Shown here in pieces: positions 55,061-64,000 of a DNA stretch of 64,000 bases. The position numbers and the translations under genes were made by a program. The notes under the pieces are model-generated. The model was given only the letters and a program-made list of their open reading frames with translations. It was not told the origin of the DNA and did not search any database. Source of the stretch: Sympetrum striolatum (Eukaryota; Arthropoda; Insecta; Odonata; Libellulidae); the NCBI GenBank assembly GCA_947579665.1, contig OX388347.1, forward strand, positions 23,738,562 through 23,802,561, read 5' to 3'. Positions within the stretch are counted from its first letter, which is position 1, and each line of letters begins with the position of its first letter.

Positions 55061-57929
55061 AACGGATGAAGCATCGGTGTGTATCTAGAGATACTAAAAA
55101 TTGGACTTCGGAAATGGAAGAAGTAGAGAAAAATGTTTTTTAATAAAAATAGTTATTTTACATAGAAGTTGCACTCTAAAGGTCATCCCTGATGGTAAAT
55201 AATTTTCTGTGGGGTGCTTCAAATACAAAATAACGATCAAAAAGAACACATATATTTTGGTGTTCACCTCACAAGTTACCAAGAGGATTACTAATTGAGG
55301 AAAACTGGGGTGATATACGAAAAACAAAACCTGAAAGATTGCTACGAAGTAAAAATTGCTCTATATGAATATCCCCGATACAAAAAGCAAATATCAATGA
55401 CAGACGCAAACCCGAAGAAATGATCACAGAAAGAATATGAAATAAGTACTACAATCGTAAAATACCACGAAAAATAGATGATTATAGGTATCGATTGCGT
55501 TACTGAGGAACCTCTTTCCTTAGGAATTTTGTCCTCAAAATTGAGCCCATCAACTAGAAAGGGTAAAATTTGTATCAAATAAAAAAACAAAGTGCGAAAT
55601 GTCAATAACATATCCGAAATTTGAAATGATGGAGATTCGGAACTAGGTGCTTTTGTTATATAAACATAGCAAATACTTGAATGTCTTCGAAAGTAATGAT
55701 CGATAAAAATAATTCTCAGTTTTTCAATATTTCTAAAACAAAATTTCCTTTTCAAGATGAAACCTACTTTCCAATATCAACATCCTCCTTAGATTATGAT
55801 TATGTCACCATAAAAATCTTTTCAAAATTCAAATGCGTAAATAATTACGCCACGTGCTTCCTCGTTTAAGAGATGGAAAAAGTAATGAACCTAGCATACT
55901 CTACAAGATTTACATAACATGTATCATGAAATCTGATCATCAATTTATTCAAGTCTCAAATTTTAAGCTTTTAGACAAAATTGTACTTTTTGTGAAGAGT
56001 CATTGTTATCCATCATGTCCATGGAAATTGCGCATGGGATTGATGGTGCGATAGAAAAAAAATTGGATGAGTGTCGGAGAGAATGGAAAGCGGTCCCTGT
56101 ATGTGCAGAAGAGAAAGATGGATGCAAGGAATGAGCGAGCAAGGTGCTCCTTTCAAAGAAAACCGCTCAGCGCGAGGAAAGGTTTAAATACTGTGACTAA
56201 AGGCCCACAGCTCTCTCGTTTGGAAAGTGGCGGCTGAAGTTGCACCTGCCAAATTGGGCTACGAGCGTCGATAATTCATTGCTTTCACTCTGAATTCACA
56301 TACGCACAAAAGAAGGTTCGTGCGTAAGGGCAAAGGGAACGTCCCGAATGGGATAAGGTTCTAATCGCATTTCGCGTGACGTAGCCTATTTTTGCTGAAG
56401 TAATAACATTGAAGGTCGCAAGGATGATAAGTGAGACCAAGATACAGAAATATATTCTGGTTAAATCATTCATACCACTAAGCCTTTTCAAACGGATATA
56501 CACGTAATAAATGTTGCCTACTTCAGTATAATTACCTTCGAATATCTTATAGGTTTAGGTGTAGGCTTCAGATGAGTAGCATCCTCAAACAGAAGATATA
56601 TATATGCCCATGTTTTATCAATTATTGCTTGTATTTGATATAATTTTTATTTTCACTGCTGATTAACTTCGTACATGGATTTTAATTTCAACATACAAAA
56701 AATAAATGACTATAAACCATAATAATTCGATACTGGCTTTGGATTTTGCTCTTTTATCACTGTAAATTATTAAGTTAGAATTTAAGTCAAATAGTGAATG
56801 GGGAAAATGATTTTAAAATTTATTTTATAAAACATTATCTGAATAACTGGAAATAGAAAGAAGAAGGCATCTTTTTGCTTAAATAGATCTAATTATTTTA
56901 TTCATCAAAACTTAACGAAATATCACTAGAAACTAGGACTGGATTTCAATACTTGAAAAATATTTCATTCGGATTCTTTATTACTTAGCCCAGAGGATTT
57001 TTCTAACAGTTTATCTTCTAAACCCGGTCTTGAGAGCTCTGCTTAGATTAATGAAAGTTAATTATGCGTTTAAAATATCCTCCTCACTGAAAGGGATGAA
57101 CAACGAGATGGGTCTCCACGATAAGCAAGTCTATTCATCTGTAACCAATGGCATTGTTTATCGTTTGATTCAACACACGAATGATTTTAAAAGCTCTAAT
57201 ATAAGTCAGCAGTGTAGCATAGCAACTATGTAATTAAGATGAGTTTTAATACAATAACATAGGCCGTTATATAATTAAAAATAAGAAACAATCCAATGAA
57301 TGGTTTACCAAACGTATGGGTTATGAGCTGGATGTAGGAGGAGACTTTATAATCAATGTCATCGAAACAAATACGCCATCTTATATAATACATAAAATGT
57401 ACTTCAAATAGGATAGTAAATATATAATTAGACAAAGGATGACTTCGAATTGGAAACCAAACAATATTTCAAAACGTTTAAAATTCAATCAAAAGAAGAA
57501 AAAAGAACAGTAAAAATAAAACGGATGAGTAACCACCATGGCAAAAATCGGAGCGCGATATGAAGAAAATTAAGCGAATAAAATTTAATACTAACAATAA
57601 ATTAATATTGAAAATTTAGTCCTTGCCAGTATTGTATTGTTTCCTAAAAAGCGCTTCCTTAAAACATCAAGTGAATAGTTCTGTAACCAATTACCCCCAT
57701 CTAACGAACCAGCCTTGAATTAAAATGCACGCCGCTTCTCTATACAGATTACCTGAACGTACTCCGCGAGAAACATTTATCTGCCGACTAAGTTAACCAG
57801 ACACCGTTCCAACCACACCATCAACTTCCCGAATAATCTTAAATATCACGACCCCGAGAAAACCGCACCAATCGAGATGGAGATCTAGACGATCGAACCA
57901 TACGATTATCCGCTTCGTACCGCTTGCGC

Positions 57930-58280
57930 TTATGAGACGGCCCCTTGTTTAAAAAATACAAAAAATAGACGGCATTTCATTAAGGAGAGATGGAGTAGGG
58001 GGGATTGAAGAAAACAGAATCACGGGGATATAAGATGCGGGACTTAGGGGATAGGCATTAAAGGCTCGGAGACGGCAATCTACCGAAGTCGCTTCCAGTG
58101 TAAAGAAAGGAGAGAAAGAGGGAGGGTGAAGGACTTCTTTAATGAACGCCATTAGGGAAATGGGTGACATTAGCGAAGATCGAGACGAGTAGGTGGAGCA
58201 AACCGGAGCTAGAGTGAGTGAGTGTGTGTGAAGGAAGAGCATTTGCTAACTCTACTGAGAAGGAAGAAGAGAAGAATCTG
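57930..58280. other. Purine-rich island
   Basis: The plus strand is G/A-rich with a short GTGAGTGAGTGTGTGTG run near 58212. The 97-codon minus frame is its shadow. Confidence 0.4.
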
Positions 58281-58651
58281 GAAGAATAGAAATAGGTAGG
58301 CTTAGCGACTGTTCGACAGAACTTCGGGCTTGTTTACTCTTGTTTGCTCGAAGTTTATAACTTCGATTCTACTTAGTTTGCGGAATAAGGGGAATTTACT
58401 GTCACCCGGGATGAAGCAATCGTCCAGATGATGAATAAAAAATACCCGATGGAGTATACATTATGATTCATGGAATAGAAAATTGCTAGATTAAACCCAT
58501 AAAAGTCTCTCTTATAACTATCCTCGTATCTCGTTCTAATTTTTACAGTAATCGACGAGCGAAGTAAAATAAAATAAAATTAGTGTGTGCGTAAGTTACT
58601 GCAACTTAAGGTTGACAAAGAAAAAACTCAGGTAACTGCAGACTATTTCTA

Positions 58652-58692
58652 ACCCCTATCTCTAGCCCCTATCTCTATTAGAGATAAGGGCT
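58652..58692. repeat. 13-bp tandem duplication plus inverted copy
   Basis: ACCCCTATCTCTA (58652-58664) is repeated as GCCCCTATCTCTA (58665-58677). The second copy, preceded by A, forms a 14-bp inverted pair with TAGAGATAAGGGCT (58679-58692), with one mismatch and a one-base spacer. It is a compact product of local duplication and inversion. Confidence 0.7.
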
Positions 58693-59702
58693 GAAAATAA
58701 CAGCGAAATCGGTGATAAAGCTTTAAAAAAGATTAAAATTCAAACGTAAAAGTTTAACGGAAGTTAATTAAAACTCGAAATTCGAATGAAAAAATACAAA
58801 GAGGAACACAAAAGTATGAGTAAGGGAAAGGAAAAACTGCAAATATCATTATCGTAAGAAATTTAAGGCTACAATTCTATATTTAGTAATATGGCTGCAA
58901 CGTGAAATACACAAAAAATAATTAAAGATAAGTAGAAGGACCATCCAAGGAACGATGAACCGAAAAGGTTTCCTGTAAAATAAAATTTGAGATGTGAATA
59001 GAGTGCTGAGGATTCGACGAAATTTACTACCCATTCCCAGCTTCGGAAGAGAAAATCGAGTTCCGAGTAAAAAATACTATTTAACGGCGATAAATTATAC
59101 TCTCATAGAAAAAATCTCTCCTTGCCACCGAAGCAGCGTCTTGTGGAAGAAAGAACGAATCATGACGATCGAGAATTAGGTAGAAACCAAAAGACTCATT
59201 TCCCCAAAAGCTTCTTGGAACTACAAGAACGTCACACTCTTCGCGTGATAACATTTTAGAAGAACGCTTTTAAAATTAAGGATGTATTTCAATTTTACTA
59301 ATAATTAAGAAATTCGTATTTCCGATCCCTAAAACTATGTCCTTTAAAGCCAAACCTTTGGAAATACGTATTCATACAGGCGAATTACAACATTTTGATT
59401 AAAAGAAAGTAATATAACGAGTAAATCAGTAAAAGTACTCTCCTACGTTAATGAATGAATTAATAAATGCAGTACGGAAGAAATTTGTTGAACCGAACCA
59501 TTCCAAGATGTAAAATAGGAAATCAATATCAACACAGAGATGAGAATAATTACCAACTTTCATTTCCATTGCTAAATTCTTCGATTTTAGATCGAAAGGT
59601 GCTGTGCCTACAGGTTACCTGAAGGTCAATCTTAGGTTTACGAATCCTAATTTATGGTTCAACGGATTCCAGAAAAAAGGAAAACTTAGAAATGGTACTT
59701 AC

Positions 59703-60067
59703 CAGGCTCTATGCTGACGACTTTCTTTTCCTCCGGGATGGTAGATGGTAGCTTCAATACCTCCTGTGCTGGGAGTGAAGCATCGGTCGATAGAGGATCC
59801 ACCGGTGCGACGACAACCGCATTCTCTTGAGGTGATGAAGTAGTGACCTCAGTCATTACGTCGTTGGGCAGAGCTTCCTCAACGTTGTTTTCGGCATTTT
59901 TAACAATCTCTGACGAAGATATTGGATCCGTTTCCATTGCTTCCTCTGAAGAACCCGTCTCCATGTCAGGGCAACTTTTAACTGGTTCATTTCTCGAAAC
60001 TATCTCAATGTCTGTTGAATAAAACTCTTTGAGCGATGCCCACTCGTGGTCCCAAATCAGGGCGATT
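59703..60067 (-). CDS. Internal coding exon of an unidentified protein, acidic disordered segment
   Basis: This is the only host exon I can support. On the minus strand it follows a pyrimidine-rich acceptor (TTTTGTTCTTCCGTAG, AG at 60068-60069) and ends at a consensus donor (CCTG then GTAAGT, 59697-59702). It is 365 bp: one base completes a codon, 121 codons follow, and one base starts the next, so the flanking introns are phase 2 and phase 1. The peptide opens with a hydrophobic/aromatic stretch (IALIWDHEWASLKEFYSTD). The remaining roughly 100 residues are rich in Glu, Ser, Thr, Pro and Val, low in aromatics, and have runs such as SSEEAMETDP and PEEKK. That composition suggests an intrinsically disordered linker in a larger protein. 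I see no catalytic motif, zinc-binding pattern, signal peptide or membrane segment, and I do not recognise the family. The first Met available in the open frame lies within the acceptor tract, so it is not a start. Neighbouring exons are not evident in the window. Confidence 0.8.
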
Positions 60068-60636
60068 CTACGGAAGAACAAAATAACGGACAATTACTTA
60101 AAAATCGAAATCAATCTGAATTCCTTCACATAAATCAGCTTCAAACCCCGATTAATTAACTAACAATTAATTAATTAACAATAGATGCAGACTAAACTTA
60201 TGTATGTGAACTTGTACACTTGAAAAAAATGGGAACTCTCTGTCACGAAATCCTGGTATTTAAATGAACAAAATTGCTGAAACCTTCTTCAGCAAAAATC
60301 GAAAATAAAAATGATGAGTGTTAAAGGAGTCTAATTAAAATTAAATTAAAATAATATAGGAAAATGTGAGAAACCGATAAAAATTGGGAAAATATTCAAG
60401 ACTTATAATAGAAAGTAAAACACAGAAGGTATGGGACATGGTTAGAAGAAAGGAAAGAGTAACTGATGGAAGGGATGAAAAAATGCTGGAAGGATAGACG
60501 AAAAAAAAGGACGGAAATAATCGAAAGAGCTAATTTGAGAGGTCCACAGATGTTCAAGAAGAAAGAATAAAGCACCATTTTCAATTAGCGGAATGACCCA
60601 ATAGGATTTAAGAACCAATAAAAAAATTAATAATAA
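60068..60636 (-). other. Intron sequence between the exon acceptor and the transposon
   Basis: This is AT-rich intronic DNA immediately upstream (in the minus sense) of the coding exon. Its first bases carry the pyrimidine-rich acceptor. It contains simple A/T runs such as repeated AATTA near 60155-60180. The two overlapping minus-strand open frames at 60396-60657 are hydrophobic low-complexity readings of a polypurine plus strand and are not considered genes. Confidence 0.55.
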
Positions 60637-60644
60637 GTATACAG
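60637..60644. repeat. Left target-site duplication of the 2-kb transposon
   Basis: GTATACAG directly precedes the left terminus. The same eight bases directly follow the right terminus at 62649-62656. The T at position 2 and A at position 7 match the usual hAT preference. Confidence 0.85.
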
Positions 60645-61114
60645 TAGGGTGTCCCAAGACGTAATTGAAATTATTTTTTGCGAATTCAATTACGCATACC
60701 CTCTATTTTTTTTCTATTTGGTCTTATAAACTTACCTAGTAATTATTAATGCGATTGGATTATGGTAACCCATGCCGACTTGATGCCAAACAATTTTGAG
60801 AAATGAACATTTGTACCGACCATGGGGACACCATGTTAATGGGTAATTAACCAACGCCCGGTGGGAGCCAATGTGCGAAATGACCTAAGCTGTCGAAGCA
60901 CTTTTAACAATACTACTACTAAATTAACCAACGGATTCTCACGAATGTTTCAGGGCACGTTCTTTGCTTAAAAATAGTGCACGCGTGCTTGTTCGTTTAA
61001 CTCAATAGGCTTTTGTTTATAAAATAATAGCAACTGAATATCAGAGTTAGGCAACCACGCCATACACCTATATTGCTACATAGATCTCGAGTTAATAAGA
61101 ATTTATTTTCTTCC
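60645..61114 (+). repeat. Left terminal inverted repeat of the transposon
   Basis: This arm is the inverted counterpart of 62261-62648. Long matching blocks include ACGCATACCCTCTATTTT, the stretch ending AACTTACCTA, the GATTGGATTATGGTAAC block, the GGGCACGTTCTTTGCTTAAA block, and the CAACCACGCCAT block near 61054-61065. The arm is about 470 bp long because it contains the 65-bp SINE fragment at 60857-60921 and its duplication. It also carries a short hairpin near its tip (GTAATTGAA paired with TTCAATTAC, about 60661-60693) that is absent from the right arm. Confidence 0.85.
60857..60921 (+). mobile_element. 5'-truncated SINE inserted in the transposon's left arm
   Basis: This 65-bp insert interrupts the left inverted repeat and is absent from the right arm. 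It is flanked by 12-bp direct repeats of AATTAACCAACG (60845-60856 and 60922-60933), a retrotransposition-type target duplication. It contains AGCTGTCGAAGC followed by a T/A-rich stretch and a TACTACTACTA tail. The same arrangement ends the tRNA-headed element at 46369-46503 on the other strand, with an aligned GTG.GAAAT.ACCT block upstream. The tRNA-like head is missing, as expected for 5' truncation during target-primed reverse transcription. Confidence 0.75.
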
Positions 61115-61126
61115 ATATTTTTGCAA

Positions 61127-61250
61127 CTTCAAATACGCATACCTTATCCACTTTTCTGTTTGGCCTTTATAACTCGCATAGTAAATATTATTGAGATTGA
61201 GTTATGGTAACTCGATGCCATAGATGAGAAATGAAAATGTGTACTGATTT
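61127..61250 (+). repeat. Diverged internal copy of the terminal repeat, direct orientation
   Basis: This segment repeats the order of blocks found at about 60688-60820 of the left arm: ACGCATACC, a T-rich CTNTTTGG block, a CTTATAA/CTTTATAACT block, GATT..TTATGGTAAC, GATGCCA, GAGAAATGA, and GTAC.GA. It is much more diverged than the two terminal arms are from each other. It is best read as an older subterminal duplication within the element, or as the end of an earlier nested relative. Confidence 0.65.
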
Positions 61251-61345
61251 ATTATGGAAGGATTCCAGAACTCAATGTTTATTTAGTAAATTAAACAGCA
61301 ATATTCCCAAATCGTGTATATTTACTATCTAACATGAAAAAAACA

Positions 61346-61860
61346 TTATTCTAGAAATTTTCTTTTAAAAGTTCGCATTTTGCTGTAAGGATAAATCTTC
61401 CGGTGTTCTTGTACGCAACGTAATAAAAATTGCTTTTGTTCCTCCTCAACCGTGATTAAACCATGAAAGTCCTGTATCAATTAGACCGCTCTTACAGCTG
61501 TATCGCTCACTGCCCTCAGCGTTGAAACCTTCATTCTGGCTTCTTTAAATGAAGCATTATTTGACCACATAGAGGGACATTCGAAGAGAAAACTGTCATC
61601 AATTTTAAGACGATCGAATAATGACTTGCTTCTGACTGAAATGAAGTTGTAGATGTTTTTCTCTTAAATAAAACAAAAGAAAGTCAGTTAATAAAATTAT
61701 GATCTAAACAGAAAACTAAGGAAACAACTACTATATTTATTTATTTAACTTACCATACAATGAACCGCGTGTTAAGGAAGAACACAGTTGAACTTTGAAA
61801 ATTTAGAAGAAAGCTATGGTAATATCAGTGAGCAGATTCTTATGCGAAGTTATACCAGTG
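61346..61860 (-). pseudogene. Decayed two-exon gene inside the transposon
   Basis: From an acceptor-like TTCATTTCAG, a minus-strand frame runs from 61635 to a stop at 61346-61348. It is broken only by one in-frame TAA at 61481-61483. Readable pieces include SLFDRLKIDDSFLFECPSMW, MKVSTLRAVSDTAVRAV, then after the stop LIQDFHGLITVEEEQKQFLL and CVQEHRKIYPYSK. This mixed, charged, helical-looking text is unlike the random frames nearby. Upstream, a donor (TATG then GTAAGT, 61748-61753) ends a second possible exon whose last residues read CSSLTRGSLY. Its split codon (G plus TC) joins the 61635 exon in frame across a 118-bp intron. That upstream part also has in-frame stops. The EEEQKQFLL..V.EHRK pattern resembles, from memory and at low certainty, the C-terminal part of uncharacterised transposon-associated proteins of arthropods and cnidarians. 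No function can be assigned. It could be the element's remnant transposase or an accessory protein. Confidence 0.55.
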
Positions 61861-62260
61861 ATACTTAGGCTCGATTTAGGATTTGATAGCTGGCGCCCAT
61901 ACAAAAAAGGCTACCTATTCGTAAATGGTGCTTGCGGTTTTGACTAAGAATTTAGAAAAAAATCTATGACCGGCATTTTTCGGAAATTTAGTTCGATTCA
62001 ACCCCCGGTATAAATTTAATGTGCAGGATTCAAAGTAATTTACTTGATAATAATAGTAATGGCTGTATATGGAATTTATTCAGCATGAACTAAGCCAAGT
62101 ATCAAAGTTAGCACAAACAAAGTCCACATTTTTTGGCCAGCTTTTTTCGATTCTAGCCCACTGTACGAAGTTAGAATATTAAAAACTTGAATTAAAAAAT
62201 GCTTGGATGGATTCAAGATGATATTTAATCGCAAAAAGATAAGTTATAAGAGAAAGAATA

Positions 62261-62648
62261 GGAAGAAAATATATTCCTATTAACTTGAGATCTATAAATC
62301 TCTATAGTGATATATGTGCATGGCGTGGTTGCATAACTCCGATTTTCCATTGCTGATTTTTTATCAACAAAAGCCCATTGAGTTAAATGGCCAGAAACTT
62401 ATCCACCATTTTTAAGCAAAGAACGTGCCCTGAAAGATTCAAGAGAATCCGTTGGTTTATTACCCATTAACCTGGTGTCCCCCTAGTCGGTACAAATTTT
62501 CATTTCTCGAAATTGTTTAGTATTAAGTCGGCACGGTTACCATAATCCAATCGCAATAATATTTATTAGGTAAGTTTATAAGGCCAAATAGAAAAAAAAT
62601 AGAGGGTATGCGTTCGAAAAAAATGACTGTTTTTTTTGGGACACCCTA
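62261..62648 (-). repeat. Right terminal inverted repeat of the transposon
   Basis: The reverse complement of this segment aligns with the left arm along its full length, with scattered substitutions and small indels. It retains the uninterrupted target (GGGTAATAAACCAACGG) at the place where the left arm carries the SINE. The right arm therefore shows the ancestral, SINE-free state. Confidence 0.85.
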
Positions 62649-62656
62649 GTATACAG
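62649..62656. repeat. Right target-site duplication of the 2-kb transposon
   Basis: This is an exact copy of the 8 bp at 60637-60644, adjacent to the right terminus. It supports a single clean insertion with no later end loss. Confidence 0.85.
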
Positions 62657-64000
62657 TTAAATTGAAGGTAACACTACTCATTTAATCAGTTTGCGGAATG
62701 CGATCTATTGGAGGTTAAATATGCATTTACTTCTATTACACCTTTCGTGTAGCAAAAATTAACTACACTAGAACTACATTGAAGTTTCTATGGCAACCTG
62801 CGAAGGAACTCGCTCAAAAATCCAATCTTGATTTAGCTTATATACGACAACTGGGATCGATAAGCGATGCAATCACGCAAACGTTAAGGTGAAATAGTGA
62901 CAGCTGGAAGGCATGAAGAAATAAACCGCTTTGAAAACAGACAGCCGCCAGGCATGTACACTATAGATAAATTTATTCAATGTTAAGTTCAAAGACGCTG
63001 AATCACAGCCAAGAAAATAGGTTGCTTACATATATAAATATCCCGCAATAAATTAAATTAATTCATATGCAGCGAAGAAACCCCAAATATATTTAATAAC
63101 ATAATTACATTTGAGTTGTGTTAAAAATATTTTCAGATGAAATTTTTCTTTAGCTTTAATAGTACACAACATATAGAAATTATGGAGATCACTTGACTGA
63201 GAGAAAGAAAAATAATTATATTTATGACAAAGATATGAATATCGTACGTATTCAAGTGAAGTAAAGAGCTCCTGTAGATACTAATCATGCATTTGTTACA
63301 AGCTAGTCATTTTTCGGAATTAACGTTCTATATGCGGCGCGACTATATATTTTAAATTAAATAAATCAATAAAAAGTGTTTCAGTAAGCGAATGCAAATA
63401 AAAACAAAAGCATGAATAAAGCCTTCTGATAAATTTTGAGAATCATCAATAAAAAGAATTAAAAATTAATAAATTATTAATAATTATCTAACATTTGAAG
63501 AACCATCTCATGATAGTTTATGCTGGTGTGACTACGCGGTCCGATTTGCATGACTGTCCAATTCATTCTTTGACAGTTTCTCTAGAAATCATCATTGGCC
63601 CCACGATTTGGAAATGGTTGATGGTTTAAACGGCGGTGTAGAGTTATATGTTTGGACTAAATTATAAGTATTAATTAAAGTCTACAAAATCAGATCCAGA
63701 ATTTCACAGTCTATACTTTATTATGACGTTATTACCTTAAATTGATTCAATTATTACGAATCACAGATCACTAGATTACCATATATTCTCATGAAACTGG
63801 AATTAATGAAATCGAGTAAAAAAGACAATCGGTCGATAAACTGTTTCTTTCTTGCGTTCTATCCTCATCCCGCAGCAATTTCATTCATAATGCTTCGTAA
63901 ATACCACTTCTGTTAGATACCGAGAATAATTCACTCAATTTGCGATGCTCGACTAACGCCCTTTGACATCGATCACACCAACTTCTTGCAAAGCAAAACA
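62657..64000. other. AT-rich non-coding DNA, probable intron
   Basis: This is unique AT-rich sequence upstream (minus sense) of the transposon. No exon, repeat or open frame of note was seen. If the host gene is continuous, it belongs to the intron preceding the exon at 59703-60067. Confidence 0.5.

Larger units (their letters stand above)
1..59702. other. Long non-coding tract, probable intron and/or intergenic DNA
   Basis: Downstream (in the minus sense) of the exon donor at 59702 I find no further exon that I can support. The tract is mostly AT-rich unique sequence with stop codons in all frames. The longest open frames are of chance length for the base composition and fall mainly in GC-richer islands. 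If the exon's gene continues off the left edge, this is an intron of at least 59.7 kb. Alternatively the gene ends inside it in a short or untranslated exon that I cannot recognise. Stretches not named in other entries (for example 2000-5800, 10150-13500, 20700-22300, 26160-28700 and 55100-57900) hold nothing identifiable. Confidence 0.6.
60645..62648. mobile_element. Complete 2.0-kb hAT-like DNA transposon with long terminal inverted repeats
   Basis: The element starts TAGGGTGTCCCA and ends with the exact reverse complement TGGGACACCCTA. It is bounded by identical 8-bp copies of GTATACAG (60637-60644 and 62649-62656). An 8-bp duplication fitting nTnnnnAn plus TAGGG termini is typical of hAT elements, but Merlin-like or other 8-bp-TSD families are not excluded. 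The terminal inverted repeats are unusually long, about 390 bp once an insertion in the left arm is removed. Between them lie a diverged direct copy of part of the left arm (61127-61250) and a decayed minus-strand coding region (61346 to about 61860). No intact transposase frame exists, so the copy is non-autonomous. It lies in the intron upstream of the only recognised exon. The boundaries are firm; the superfamily is an inference. Confidence 0.85.

Noticed and set aside
55342..55755. 137-codon minus frame in AT-rich DNA
   Set aside because: The length is notable for the composition, but the product is Phe/Ile/Ser-rich without a recognisable domain, and I see no supporting splice sites.
1..64000. 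CRISPR array, prokaryotic operon or integrated virus
   Set aside because: No regularly spaced identical repeats, no dense gene arrays and no recognisable viral coding sequence were seen.

Overview
The window looks like non-coding DNA from a large animal genome, most likely an arthropod. No open frame exceeds about 170 codons in 64 kb. The sequence is AT-rich, there are no bacterial-style gene arrays, and one well-formed exon has consensus GT/AG splice sites. The repeats (a Tc1/mariner-type mini-element, a tRNA-derived SINE and an 8-bp-TSD DNA transposon) fit an arthropod. The species cannot be named from the sequence.

The only host coding sequence I can defend is one internal exon on the minus strand at 59703-60067 (365 bp, 121 complete codons plus split codons at both ends). 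It encodes an acidic, Ser/Thr/Pro/Glu-rich, probably disordered segment that I do not recognise. If no other exon of that gene is hidden, nearly all of 1-59702 is a very long downstream intron (or intron plus intergenic DNA), and 60068-64000 lies in the upstream intron.

The long non-coding stretch alternates AT-rich DNA with GC-richer islands of about 300-700 bp. The islands recur every few kb and are usually purine-rich on the plus strand. They produce most of the spurious open frames. One, near 44.7 kb, has a clear G-quadruplex pattern. Scattered through the stretch are a Tc1-like MITE (10060-10140), a foldback element (36414-36633), a tRNA-derived SINE (46369-46503), three weaker tRNA-like B-box fossils, and several perfect palindromes (7236-7289, 15011-15058, 48351-48380).

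The upstream intron holds the most informative structure: a complete 2,004-bp DNA transposon (60645-62648) with inverted repeats of about 390 bp and a perfect 8-bp target duplication. It has an internal diverged copy of its own terminal repeat and a decayed, apparently spliced minus-strand gene. A 65-bp truncated SINE sits in its left arm, flanked by its own 12-bp target duplication. That SINE shares its 3' end and CTA-repeat tail with the 46.4-kb copy, so this one window defines a SINE family and a relative order of insertion.
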